The translations under genes and the position numbers were made by a program. Of a stretch of 56,347 nucleotides of DNA, positions 19,262 to 27,872 are shown piece after piece. The stretch is from an uncultured Bacteroidota bacterium. Lineage in GTDB: Bacteria; Bacteroidota; Bacteroidia; Flavobacteriales_D; Parvicellaceae. The stretch's first letter is position 1. Each line of letters begins with the position of its first letter. The notes under the pieces were generated by a model. The model was not told the DNA's origin, searched no databases, and saw only the letters and a program-made list of their open reading frames with translations. The stretch is taken from positions 1-56,347 of the forward strand of contig CACAYQ010000004.1 of the NCBI GenBank assembly GCA_902536695.1, written 5' to 3'.

Positions 19262-20122
19262 ATGAAAGAAATTATAAAGAAGGTGCCTGATTTTTTGAAT
19301 TATCTTACAGATGATCAATTATATAAAATATATGAGTCTGAGGTCAAACACTCTAATCGTCTTAGAATTTCAGATTCAAATAAAAGAAAATCTATTTATA
19401 AGGAAGTGTATGAAGATTATTACAATGAGCTTCCATTTCACCCTGCATTTAAGGTGAAAAATGATTATAAAATTCAAAAATCTAGACTTGATTTTCAACT
19501 AAATAAAATAATCCCAATTATAAAAAAACATCAAATCTTTGTCGAAGTTGGAGCTGGAGACTGTGCATTATCGAGACAATTAAGTGCATATGTCTCAAAA
19601 GTATATGCATTAGAAATTTCTAAAACTTATGCCTTTCAGAATAATAAATTACCCCCCAATATGGAGACAATTATTTTTGATGGTTTTAATTTCCCTTTTG
19701 AACCAAATTCAATAGATATTATATATAGTAATCAGCTAATTGAACACTTACATCCAGATGATGCCTTAGATCAATTAAAAAGTATTTTTACATGCTTAAA
19801 AAAAGGTGGGAAACATATATGTATTACACCTAATAGATTATTAGGCCCTGGAGATATATCAGGTTATTTTGATAATGAAGCAATTGGATTTCATCTCAAA
19901 GAATATACTGATTTAGAATTAAGATCAACATTAAAATCTATTGGTTTTAAAAAATTCAAATTCCAAACAATAATTAAGGGGAAAAGCATTTATATTCCCT
20001 TTTTTATAAAATGGAGTATAGAAAAATACTTTTCTAAAATTTCCAAGAAAAAGAGAGAGAAGCTTTTACAATATAGAATGATCAATCTAATTTTCAATAC
20101 AGTTATTATTGCCGAAAAATGA
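19262..20122 (+). CDS. Class I SAM-dependent methyltransferase
   Basis: The protein has 286 residues. An N-terminal helical region of about 85 residues precedes a Rossmann methyltransferase core with motif I FVEVGAGDCALS near residue 97, YALEIS for the ribose contact, and IIYSNQLIEHLHPDDA near residue 160. LKKGGKHICITPNR is the conserved strand 5 region. A hydrophobic stretch near residue 245 may touch the membrane. It ends in an ATGA overlap with the next GT2 gene, so the two are coupled. A sugar O-methyltransferase role is inferred from context. Confidence 0.83.
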   Translation: MKEIIKKVPDFLNYLTDDQLYKIYESEVKHSNRLRISDSNKRKSIYKEVYEDYYNELPFHPAFKVKNDYKIQKSRLDFQLNKIIPIIKKHQIFVEVGAGDCALSRQLSAYVSKVYALEISKTYAFQNNKLPPNMETIIFDGFNFPFEPNSIDIIYSNQLIEHLHPDDALDQLKSIFTCLKKGGKHICITPNRLLGPGDISGYFDNEAIGFHLKEYTDLELRSTLKSIGFKKFKFQTIIKGKSIYIPFFIKWSIEKYFSKISKKKREKLLQYRMINLIFNTVIIAEK

Positions 20123-21039
20123 GGCCTTTTTTCTCTATCATCATACCAACTTATAACAGAGGTCATGTACTAGGTAAAACCATTCAATCTGTTATAAATC
20201 AAAATTTTAATGACTGGGAATTAATTGTTGTAGATGATGGTAGTACAGATAATACTAAAAATATTATAAATGATTTTTCTAAAAATGATTCTAGAATTAG
20301 GTATATATATCAAGATAATCAAGAAAGAAGTGCTGCAAGGAATAATGGAATTGAAAATTCCAATGGAAAATATATTTGTTTTTTAGATAGCGATGATGAA
20401 TACCTTCAACATCATCTATCTACATTTTATGATGAAATTAAAATTAAAAAAAAACCTAAGGGTTTATTTTTTTCTTCCCTAATTATTTATAATAATGGAA
20501 CAGATATTAACCATCCTATTAAGGAATTAAATACCAATGACACTATTTACAACTATTTATTTAGAGAAGGCATTTACCCCTGTAGGGTTTGCATTGAACG
20601 TTCTATTCTTAATGAATTTAAATTCAGATTAGATTCAATAATAGTAGAAGACACCATTCTTTGGTTAGAAATCGCATCAAAATATCCCATTTTTCAAATT
20701 AGCAAAAAAACAGTCAACTACTTTCAACATGAAGAGAATTCAGTAAATAAAAAATTTAATCCATGTCAAAAAATGCTAAGGGGATTTAAGAACTTTGAAA
20801 AGAACAATCCATTTGTGTACAATAAAATATCAAAAAAATTAAGAACTATTCTAATTAGTGACTTATATTATGGAATGGCTGTATCACATTTAATTAATTC
20901 AAAAAGATTTATTGCTTTGTACTATCTTATAATTTCTATAATTATTGATAAAGAATCTAAAAGAAAACATAAAATATTATTAATACTTAAACTTATAACC
21001 TTTCAAAAAATGGAAAAAATATTATTTCTAGTTGGCTAA
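20119..21039 (+). CDS. Glycosyltransferase family 2
   Basis: This is a 306-residue GT-A enzyme. The N-terminus has FFSIIIPTYNRGHVLGKTI, followed by VDDGSTDNT near residue 38 and the metal site FLDSDDEYL near residue 87. ERSAARNNGI before that is typical for capsular and O-antigen GT2 proteins. The last 60 residues are hydrophobic and basic and could bind the membrane. The start ATG overlaps the upstream methyltransferase stop by four bases. Donor sugar unknown. Confidence 0.88.
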   Translation: MRPFFSIIIPTYNRGHVLGKTIQSVINQNFNDWELIVVDDGSTDNTKNIINDFSKNDSRIRYIYQDNQERSAARNNGIENSNGKYICFLDSDDEYLQHHLSTFYDEIKIKKKPKGLFFSSLIIYNNGTDINHPIKELNTNDTIYNYLFREGIYPCRVCIERSILNEFKFRLDSIIVEDTILWLEIASKYPIFQISKKTVNYFQHEENSVNKKFNPCQKMLRGFKNFEKNNPFVYNKISKKLRTILISDLYYGMAVSHLINSKRFIALYYLIISIIIDKESKRKHKILLILKLITFQKMEKILFLVG

Positions 21040-22174
21040 TTTGAAAGTAATTCATATCATTCCATCATTAAAAATAGGAGGTGCTGAACGTCTGGCAATA
21101 GAAATATGCTCTGAGCTAAACAAAAATAAATCTCTTAAAATTGTTTTAATATCCCTTTCTGAAGTCAATGATTTTATAAATGAACGTTATGATATTGAAA
21201 TTAAATATATCCCTTCAAAAATTTCATTGTCAATTACGGGGAAAACAAATGTTGAAATATCAATACTGACTAAATTTATTAACGATTTTAAACCTGATAT
21301 CATTCACACTCATTTATTTGAAGCAGAATTAATTTCTAGATGGAATATTAATGACAAAGCAACTTATTTTACTCATTGTCATGATAATATGAAACAACTT
21401 TCAGGTTTAACAAGACATAAATCTATCAAAAAGAACATTACTGATCTGTATGAGAAGAATAGTATAGTTAAAAAATATTTGACATGTGAAAATAATTTCA
21501 TAGCAGTATCAGAAGATACAAAACAATATTTCTCAGATGTTTTACCTAAAAAACTAGCTAAAAATATTCATTTACTTTCTAATGCTATTAATTATAAAAA
21601 ATTCCAAAGAAACAACATAAAAAAAGCAAATACATTAAGATTGATAAATATAGGTAGTTTTGCTGCTAATAAAAATCAAACTTTCCTTATTGATGTCATA
21701 TTAGAGCTCAAAAAAGAAGACTTTCTATGTGAACTTTATCTACTTGGTGAAGGTGAAGAACAACAAAAAGTTAAAAATAAGGCAATTATCAATGGTTTAA
21801 AGAACGATATTAAATTTCTAGGTAATGTTAATGATGTTGAAGAACAATTATGGAAAAGCCATTTATATTTACATACTTCAAAATCTGAATCTTTTGGTCT
21901 TACAATGTTAGAAGCAATGGCAAGTGGGGTTCCAGTAATTTCTCTTGATGCCAAAGGAAATAGAGACTATATTAAAGATGGCATCAATGGATATATAATT
22001 AAAGAAGAAGATCCAAAGTTATTTTCACATAAAATTATAAATATCATTAAAGATGAAAAATTGTATAAAAAACTTTCAGATAATGGACAAGAAACAGCAA
22101 AGAGATATGATATTAAAAATTACACAAAAAAGCTGATGAAGCTCTATAAAGAAAGTATATCTTCAACAAATTGA
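21032..22174 (+). CDS. Glycosyltransferase family 4 (GT-B)
   Basis: This 380-residue GT-B enzyme begins VIHIIPSLKIGGAERLA, the standard GT4 acceptor-domain start, and in the donor domain shows NIGSFAANKNQ, LLGEGEEQ and the EX7E region SKSESFGLTMLEAMASGVP near residue 290. Two TTG codons, at 21032 and 21041, are the only nearby starts; the first overlaps the preceding stop and the second follows it by one base. The 3' end overlaps the convergent GT4 gene by 31 bases, an unusually long tail-to-tail overlap. Linkage unknown. Confidence 0.87.
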   Translation: MANLKVIHIIPSLKIGGAERLAIEICSELNKNKSLKIVLISLSEVNDFINERYDIEIKYIPSKISLSITGKTNVEISILTKFINDFKPDIIHTHLFEAELISRWNINDKATYFTHCHDNMKQLSGLTRHKSIKKNITDLYEKNSIVKKYLTCENNFIAVSEDTKQYFSDVLPKKLAKNIHLLSNAINYKKFQRNNIKKANTLRLINIGSFAANKNQTFLIDVILELKKEDFLCELYLLGEGEEQQKVKNKAIINGLKNDIKFLGNVNDVEEQLWKSHLYLHTSKSESFGLTMLEAMASGVPVISLDAKGNRDYIKDGINGYIIKEEDPKLFSHKIINIIKDEKLYKKLSDNGQETAKRYDIKNYTKKLMKLYKESISSTN

Positions 22175-23385
22175 GTGTAGTTCTTATTAGCATTAAACTT
22201 TTCTAGCCATGTTTTGTATGCAGACTGTCTTTTTTTGTCTTTATCATCTTTAGATAAAAGAAAATATTCAGTAATTTTTTCTGATACAACATTTGGTTTT
22301 GGGTTTTTTTCAATCAAGTACCCATTTTCAGGGTTCACAATTTCTGATGTGCCTCCAACATCAGTAGTTATTACAGGTATTCCAAAACTCATAGCCTCCA
22401 TTATTGAAACAGGTACACCTTCTGATGAACTTAAATTTATAAATAAATCAGGCTTGCTACTTTGATAAAATTGAAGCACATCTTTGTTAGAAACACTTCC
22501 TTTAAATTCATAAGCTACATTATCAAGCAACGAAAATCTAGCTTCTTCTTTAATCGAATTCATTAAATCACCGTCTCCTAAATGAACCCATTTAACTTTT
22601 AATTCTGTAATTTGAGAAAGAGATTTGACAATTAACGATACCCTTTTTACAGGAATTAAATTTGAACAGCTAACTAATATAAATTCATTATTGTTTTTGC
22701 ATTCATTAAACTCTGTTTGTTTAATTATACCTAATCTAGAAAGTTCAAAATTTGTATTATCAACTTTCCAAATCATCGATGCATATTCAATGCCATCTTG
22801 AGAAATTGAATAAATTTTATTTAAACCATTTGCGATTATACTCCTATATGGCAAATAATTATACTTACTCTCCTCAAAATAAATATCCCAACGATGTACT
22901 CTAGAAATACATTTCATCTTTTCACTTCCCAATTTCATTAATGCCAGCGCAATAGCACTATCGTTCCCCCAATAGCTGTATAGCACCAGAAATTCCGCCT
23001 TATAATCATTTATAATTTTACTGTATACATTTTTTAATCGCTTTGCATTAGTCAACGATATAATCATCGTTTTTAAAATGCCAAAAGAAAAACTTTTATC
23101 ATAAACTTTTTTTATATACTTAATTTCTTTCCAAAAATTATAGTCTAAAAATCCTAGAAGGCTTTTAATTTTTCCAAAACGATTTAATATATATGGAACT
23201 CTAATTACTTCTACATTAGATGGACATTTTCTTTTAGAACCTGAATTTACATTATGCGATATAATTATTACTTTATCAAATACTTTTGCTAAATAAATAA
23301 TTTCAGTTTCAAGAAAAGTTTCTTCCTTTCCATATGGAAACATTTGGGTAAATAATATCAAAACATTGATCTCAGTTTGCATCAT
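22144..23385 (-). CDS. Glycosyltransferase family 4 (GT-B), opposite strand
   Basis: A 413-residue GT4 enzyme lying against the direction of the operon. The N-terminal domain has LILFTQMFPYGKEETFLETE, a start often seen in colanic-acid type GT4 proteins that act on an exported glycan precursor, and the donor domain holds SCSNLIPVKRV, LGDGDL and the EX7E block SSSEGVPVSIMEAMSFGIP near residue 340. It begins at the first of two adjacent ATG codons at 23385. Its last 31 bases lie inside the convergent glycosyltransferase gene. The upstream gap of 89 bases is shared with the carbamoyltransferase gene. The inverted orientation suggests separate acquisition or local inversion. Confidence 0.88.
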   Translation of the reverse strand: MMQTEINVLILFTQMFPYGKEETFLETEIIYLAKVFDKVIIISHNVNSGSKRKCPSNVEVIRVPYILNRFGKIKSLLGFLDYNFWKEIKYIKKVYDKSFSFGILKTMIISLTNAKRLKNVYSKIINDYKAEFLVLYSYWGNDSAIALALMKLGSEKMKCISRVHRWDIYFEESKYNYLPYRSIIANGLNKIYSISQDGIEYASMIWKVDNTNFELSRLGIIKQTEFNECKNNNEFILVSCSNLIPVKRVSLIVKSLSQITELKVKWVHLGDGDLMNSIKEEARFSLLDNVAYEFKGSVSNKDVLQFYQSSKPDLFINLSSSEGVPVSIMEAMSFGIPVITTDVGGTSEIVNPENGYLIEKNPKPNVVSEKITEYFLLSKDDKDKKRQSAYKTWLEKFNANKNYTQFVEDILSL

Positions 23386-23474
23386 ACTTTGTTATCGGAA
23401 CTGGTTTATAAGAAAAAAAATATTAATACTTTTACCACAATAATTTATAATTCAAACATAGCAATTTTATAAAC

Positions 23475-25241
23475 GTGAATAATTACATTTTAGCTGTAAA
23501 TGACGGTATAGGAAGCTCAGCAGGTTTATTCAAAAATGGAAAAGCAATTTTCTGTTGTGAGGAGGAAAGATTTAACAGAGCAAAAAATTGGTTGGGTTAT
23601 CCTGAACATGTTATTTCATATATTTTCGCTAACCTCGAAATAGAATTAAATGAAATCGATATGGTAGTTTTAACAAACGAACGAATTATGTCTGAACATT
23701 CAAAAGATTCATTTAAAAAGTACTACGATGATAATTTTGAATTAGCAATGAATCATCTAAAAAGTGCCTATCACAGATCAAATAAAAAAATCAAAAGTGT
23801 CATTAAAAAATCTCCTTTAGGTTTAATTAATAATTTAAGACAAGAAATATCGAAAAAAAAAGCAATTTGTTTATCAACGGAAAGATTAATTGATTTTGGT
23901 TTTAATGAAGCAATTATTAGTAGAGTTAACCATCATATCTGTCACGCATCGTCAGCATATTATGGTTTATCACAAAATACAAATCAAGATTACTTGGTTT
24001 TTTCTCTTGATGGAGGAGGAGACGAATTTACGAGTACAGTGTTCTCTGGAACAAATGGAGAATTAAAATTATTATCCGGCTCTGGTTCATTCTCAATAGG
24101 AAATATGTATTCAGGAGTTACATACTTTCTGGGGTTTCGTCCTCACGAACACGAGTATAAACTAATGGGACTTGCTCCATATGTTAATCCAACATATTCC
24201 GAGGAATATTGTAATTATTTCAGACAATTTATAGATTTAAAAAATGATGAAACTGAGTTTTACAACCCTGAAAATTTAGATTATTCTGTATTTTTTTACA
24301 GATTACTTAGTGATTTAAATAGAGATAGATTTGATAATATTGCAGCTGGTCTTCAGAAGTTTACAGAAGAGATTTGTTTAAGATGGATCAAGGGTAACAT
24401 AAGAAAGTATAATATCAAAAAAATTCTATTATCAGGTGGTGTTTTTATGAATGTAAAAATGAATAAACTGATAGCAGAATTACCTGAAGTTGAATTTGTC
24501 GATGTTTTCCCTTCTTGTGGGGATGAATCGAATATTTTTGGAGCAGCCTTTTACACTTACAATAAAAAATTTAAAAAAGAAGTTAGTTTATTATCATCTT
24601 ATACTCTAGGTACAGATCCAACTAGAGACTTAGAAAATTCATTACAAAAACATTCAGCTAAAATCAATGTTGAAAGTTCTTCAGAAACAAATAAAAAAAT
24701 TGCTGAATTATTAGCAGACAATAAAATAGTAGCTAGGTGTTCTGGAAAAATGGAATTTGGAGCTAGAGCGTTAGGTAACAGATCAATTATGGCAAATCCA
24801 TCAAAACTTCAAAATATTACAAAAATCAATCAAGCCGTTAAGAAAAGAGACTTTTGGATGCCTTTTGCCCCAGCAATTTTAATAGACAAAGCCAATGAAT
24901 ATGTGAAAATACCTAATTCTATTAAAGACCATGGGTCTCCATATATGATGTTTGCCGTAGACACTTTAAATGACGACAATAAAAGACAAGAGATAACATG
25001 TGGAATACACCAAAGTGACTATACTGCAAGAATTGAAGGAGTAAATAATAAAATATATCCTGATTTTTATAATATTATAGACGAATTTTATAAAATAACA
25101 GGTATACCTTGTGTTCTAAACACCTCATTTAACTTACATGGTTTTCCAATTGTAGAAAACAGTGATCAAGCTATCAATGTCTTATTGAATTCAAAAATTG
25201 ATTACTTAATTATAGATAATAAAATCATTTCAAGGAAATAA
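23475..25241 (+). CDS. NodU/CmcH-family O-carbamoyltransferase
   Basis: The 588-residue enzyme moves a carbamoyl group from carbamoyl phosphate, via a carbamoyl-adenylate, to a sugar hydroxyl. The N-terminal Kae1-like domain has the metal-binding motif NHHICHASSAYYG near residue 155 and the ATP loop FSLDGGGDEF. Next come SGGVFMNVKMN, PSCGDESNIFGAA and, in the C-terminal domain, FGARALGNRSIMA and KRDFWMPFAPAI, all conserved in NodU and TobZ. It starts with GTG at 23475; no ATG fits. Nodulation-factor and antibiotic relatives carbamoylate small glycosides; here the target is presumably a residue of the surface glycan. The start lies in a small divergent gap and 136 bases follow before the next gene. 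Confidence 0.93.
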   Translation: MNNYILAVNDGIGSSAGLFKNGKAIFCCEEERFNRAKNWLGYPEHVISYIFANLEIELNEIDMVVLTNERIMSEHSKDSFKKYYDDNFELAMNHLKSAYHRSNKKIKSVIKKSPLGLINNLRQEISKKKAICLSTERLIDFGFNEAIISRVNHHICHASSAYYGLSQNTNQDYLVFSLDGGGDEFTSTVFSGTNGELKLLSGSGSFSIGNMYSGVTYFLGFRPHEHEYKLMGLAPYVNPTYSEEYCNYFRQFIDLKNDETEFYNPENLDYSVFFYRLLSDLNRDRFDNIAAGLQKFTEEICLRWIKGNIRKYNIKKILLSGGVFMNVKMNKLIAELPEVEFVDVFPSCGDESNIFGAAFYTYNKKFKKEVSLLSSYTLGTDPTRDLENSLQKHSAKINVESSSETNKKIAELLADNKIVARCSGKMEFGARALGNRSIMANPSKLQNITKINQAVKKRDFWMPFAPAILIDKANEYVKIPNSIKDHGSPYMMFAVDTLNDDNKRQEITCGIHQSDYTARIEGVNNKIYPDFYNIIDEFYKITGIPCVLNTSFNLHGFPIVENSDQAINVLLNSKIDYLIIDNKIISRK

Positions 25242-25275
25242 AAATTTTTATTTGAATCATAAAAATAAAAATAAC

Positions 25276-25298
25276 TTTGGATAGATTGTTTATCCAAA
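25276..25298 (+). terminator. 8-bp inverted repeat after carbamoyltransferase gene
   Basis: TTTGGATA (25276-25283) and its exact complement TATCCAAA (25291-25298) flank a 7-base loop, 35 bases beyond the carbamoyltransferase stop. The stem is AT-rich and no T-run follows, so it is at most a weak terminator or an mRNA 3'-end structure. Confidence 0.35.
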
Positions 25299-25377
25299 AT
25301 TACAAAATAGGAAATATTCCAAAATTAAGGTATAGTAACCCAAGTGAAAGAATCGTAAATAAAACTATTGAACCAAT

Positions 25378-26490
25378 ATGAAAATACTTCTCATTGCTCA
25401 ACATATTTTTCCTATTCAAACTCCTAGAGCTCATAGAACAACTGAATTAGCTAAAGAACTTAGTAGGCAGGGTCATGATGTAATAATTTATGCTGTTTTG
25501 GGCAATTATGATTATTCATCATTTTTAAACACATATAACATTGACTTGCGTACAATAAAATTAAAATTTCAAATAAAGGCATTTAATAGCGATGGTTTTC
25601 AAAAAAGAAATATTATTGACAGGGTTTTAGGGAAATTGTTAGGGAAATTATTTGAATTTCCAGAGATTGAATTTATGCTAAGGGTCAGAGAAATATTTAA
25701 AAAAAAAAACAACTATGACTTACTAATCTCAATTGCAGATCCTCATCATATTCACTGGGGTTGTTCTAAAGCAAAAAAAAAATACCCACTTAACTTCCCA
25801 AAAATATGGATTGCTGATTGCGGTGATCCATTCATGGAAAATGGTAAAACTAAGAATCATTTAAATTACTTTAAAAAATATGAAAAAACATTTTGTGAAT
25901 TATGTGACTATATAACTGTTCCAATTGAAAATGCTAAAAAAGCATATTACCAAGAATATAAACAAAAGATAAAAGTAATCCCTCAAGGGTTCGAATTTAA
26001 GAAATATACTTCAGTGGTTTTTGAAAACAAAAATGAAAAAAAAATCAAATTTCTCTATGCAGGGACATTCCTCCCAGATTTGAGAAACCCAAAAAATCTA
26101 TTAGAATACCTTATATCAATCAATATACCATTCAAATTTTATGTTTTTACACAATTTGACGAATTAATTAAGCCATATGTGAATAAATTGGGTGAAAAGT
26201 TGGTAGTGAAAAAATATATTGAAAGGGAGGAATTATTAAGTTTTATGCAGAACATGGACTTTTTAATTAATATTCAAAATAAAAATAACATAACACAACT
26301 ACCAAGCAAACTGATTGATTATGCAATATCAGGCAAACCTATAATAAATTTAAATCCTGATAAATTAGATTTAGAAATTTTAAATCAATTTTTAAATAAA
26401 GACTATAGAAAAAGGTTTGTGGTTGACAACCTCGAACAATACGACATTAAAAATGTAGTAAGCAAATTTATGAAACTTGCTAAAGCATGA
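25378..26490 (+). CDS. Glycosyltransferase family 4-like protein
   Basis: This 370-residue GT-B protein starts with KILLIAQHIFPIQTPRAHRT, characteristic of GT4 enzymes that take lipid-linked substrates. The central ADCGDPFMENG and the later VIPQGFEF near residue 200 and FLYAGTFLPDLRNP match the linker and donor-domain start. The usual C-terminal E-x7-E is weak: LPSKLIDYAISGKPIINL takes the place of the canonical block. It contains an intact run of eleven A residues (25699-25709) and remains in frame. The stop overlaps hisH by ATGA, linking it to the amidination module. Confidence 0.78.
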   Translation: MKILLIAQHIFPIQTPRAHRTTELAKELSRQGHDVIIYAVLGNYDYSSFLNTYNIDLRTIKLKFQIKAFNSDGFQKRNIIDRVLGKLLGKLFEFPEIEFMLRVREIFKKKNNYDLLISIADPHHIHWGCSKAKKKYPLNFPKIWIADCGDPFMENGKTKNHLNYFKKYEKTFCELCDYITVPIENAKKAYYQEYKQKIKVIPQGFEFKKYTSVVFENKNEKKIKFLYAGTFLPDLRNPKNLLEYLISINIPFKFYVFTQFDELIKPYVNKLGEKLVVKKYIEREELLSFMQNMDFLINIQNKNNITQLPSKLIDYAISGKPIINLNPDKLDLEILNQFLNKDYRKRFVVDNLEQYDIKNVVSKFMKLAKA

Positions 26491-27104
26491 TACAGAAAAT
26501 TATAATAATTGATTATGGCATGGGGAACATTCACTCTATATCAAAAAAATTAAAAAGTAAAAAAACTAAAGTTATAATTACAAATAATTCGGATGATATC
26601 AAAAGTGCCAACAAAATTATTTTACCAGGTGTGGGGCATTTTGGAAAAGCTATGGATCACTTAAAGCAATTGAATTTAATAGATTCATTAAATGAAGCTG
26701 TTTTAGTCGAAAAAAAACCAATTTTAGGGATATGTCTTGGAATGCAATTAATGACCAAAAAAAGTGAAGAAGGAAATGTAGTTGGTTTAGGCTGGTTTGA
26801 TGCAGAAGTAGTTAAATTTAATAATAAAAACCCCTATAAATACAAAGTACCACATATGGGTTGGAATAATGTAAACGTCAACAAATCAAGTAACTTAATG
26901 ACTAACATTTCTGAAAACGATGAATTTTATTTCGTTCATTCTTATCATGTAATATCTAATAACAATGATGTTCTAACCACTACAAATTACGAGTCTAATT
27001 TTGTTTCTGCTATAGAAAAAGAAAATATTTTTGGAGTTCAGTATCACCCTGAAAAAAGCCATGACGCTGGACAATCTCTTTTAACAAATTTTATCGACTT
27101 ATAA
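26487..27104 (+). CDS. hisH: HisH-like glutamine amidotransferase of sugar amidination module
   Basis: This is the glutaminase subunit (205 aa) that supplies ammonia. The class I amidotransferase triad is intact: Cys83 in GICLGMQ, and His187 and Glu189 in QYHPEKS; the N-terminus IIDYGMGNIHS is the HisH signature. In histidine synthesis HisH pairs with HisF, but here it is followed by a HisF lacking a catalytic residue and by a WbpG-type PP-loop enzyme. The P. aeruginosa WbpG-HisH2-HisF2 trio, which makes an acetamidino group on a diamino-uronic acid, is the closest known parallel. The gene overlaps the upstream GT4 by four bases and the next gene follows nine bases later. Confidence 0.9.
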   Translation: MIQKIIIIDYGMGNIHSISKKLKSKKTKVIITNNSDDIKSANKIILPGVGHFGKAMDHLKQLNLIDSLNEAVLVEKKPILGICLGMQLMTKKSEEGNVVGLGWFDAEVVKFNNKNPYKYKVPHMGWNNVNVNKSSNLMTNISENDEFYFVHSYHVISNNNDVLTTTNYESNFVSAIEKENIFGVQYHPEKSHDAGQSLLTNFIDL

Positions 27105-27113
27105 ATCAATTAA

Positions 27114-27872
27114 ATGTACCGACCACGAATTATACCCGTACTATTACTAAAAGGAGAAGGTTTGTACAAATCTGTAAAGTTTAAAAAATTTAATTATATA
27201 GGTGACCCTATAAATGCTGTAAAATTATTTAATGACCTTAAAGCAGATGAACTTACTTTTTTAGACATAAATGCTACTAATGATAAGCGTACAATTTCTA
27301 TTGATTTAATAAAAGACATTGGAGAAGAAGCTAACATGCCGTTCGCTGTTGGAGGTGGAATTAAGTCAATTAAATATATCGAAAAAGTTATTAAAGCTGG
27401 TGCTGAAAAAGTAGTTATCAATACGCATGCTATTAAAAACCCTTACTTTATAAAAGAGGCATCTAATTATTTCGGTTCATCAACAATATGTGTTTGTGTT
27501 GATGTGAAAAAGAATTTATTTGGAAAACAAAAAATATATTCAAATGCAGGTACTAAAATATCTTCCTATAACATATTAGACTTTTGTAAGTTAATGGAAC
27601 AAAATGGTGCTGGAGAATTAATCATTCAATCTGTAGACAAAGATGGCACCATGGAAGGGTATGATACCAACTTGTTAGCTTCGGTAAGCAAGCACGTAAC
27701 TATCCCAATCGTTGGACTGGGAGGTGCAAAAAGTCTAAATAACTTAAAAAGAGCTTATGATCTATGTAACCTAAATGGACTCGCTGCGGGAAGTTTATTT
27801 GTGTACCAAGGAACAAAAAAAGGGGTGCTGATCAACTACCCAGAGAAAAATGAAGTTAGCTTTACATCATGA
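27114..27872 (+). CDS. hisF: HisF-like ammonia-channel subunit (catalytic Asp11 replaced)
   Basis: A 252-residue (beta-alpha)8 barrel of the HisF type. Asp11, the general acid needed for the imidazole-glycerol-phosphate cyclase reaction, is replaced by leucine (RIIPVLLLKG, Leu11), whereas Asp130 is kept (CVDVKK). The phosphate-binding GGGIKS near residue 80 and QSVDKDGTMEGYD remain. Loss of Asp11 argues against a role in histidine synthesis and for an ammonia tunnel between HisH and the PP-loop amidotransferase downstream. It overlaps that gene by ATGA. The same substitution pattern is, from memory, usual in polysaccharide-associated HisF homologues. Confidence 0.9.
   Translation: MYRPRIIPVLLLKGEGLYKSVKFKKFNYIGDPINAVKLFNDLKADELTFLDINATNDKRTISIDLIKDIGEEANMPFAVGGGIKSIKYIEKVIKAGAEKVVINTHAIKNPYFIKEASNYFGSSTICVCVDVKKNLFGKQKIYSNAGTKISSYNILDFCKLMEQNGAGELIIQSVDKDGTMEGYDTNLLASVSKHVTIPIVGLGGAKSLNNLKRAYDLCNLNGLAAGSLFVYQGTKKGVLINYPEKNEVSFTS

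Noticed and set aside
23453-23460. TATGTTTG on the minus strand before the inverted GT4 gene
   Set aside because: Matches the -7 consensus but has no suitable -33 partner, so it is not called.
26487-27872. HisH/HisF as histidine biosynthesis genes
   Set aside because: HisF lacks Asp11 and both are coupled to a WbpG-type amidotransferase; no other his genes are near.
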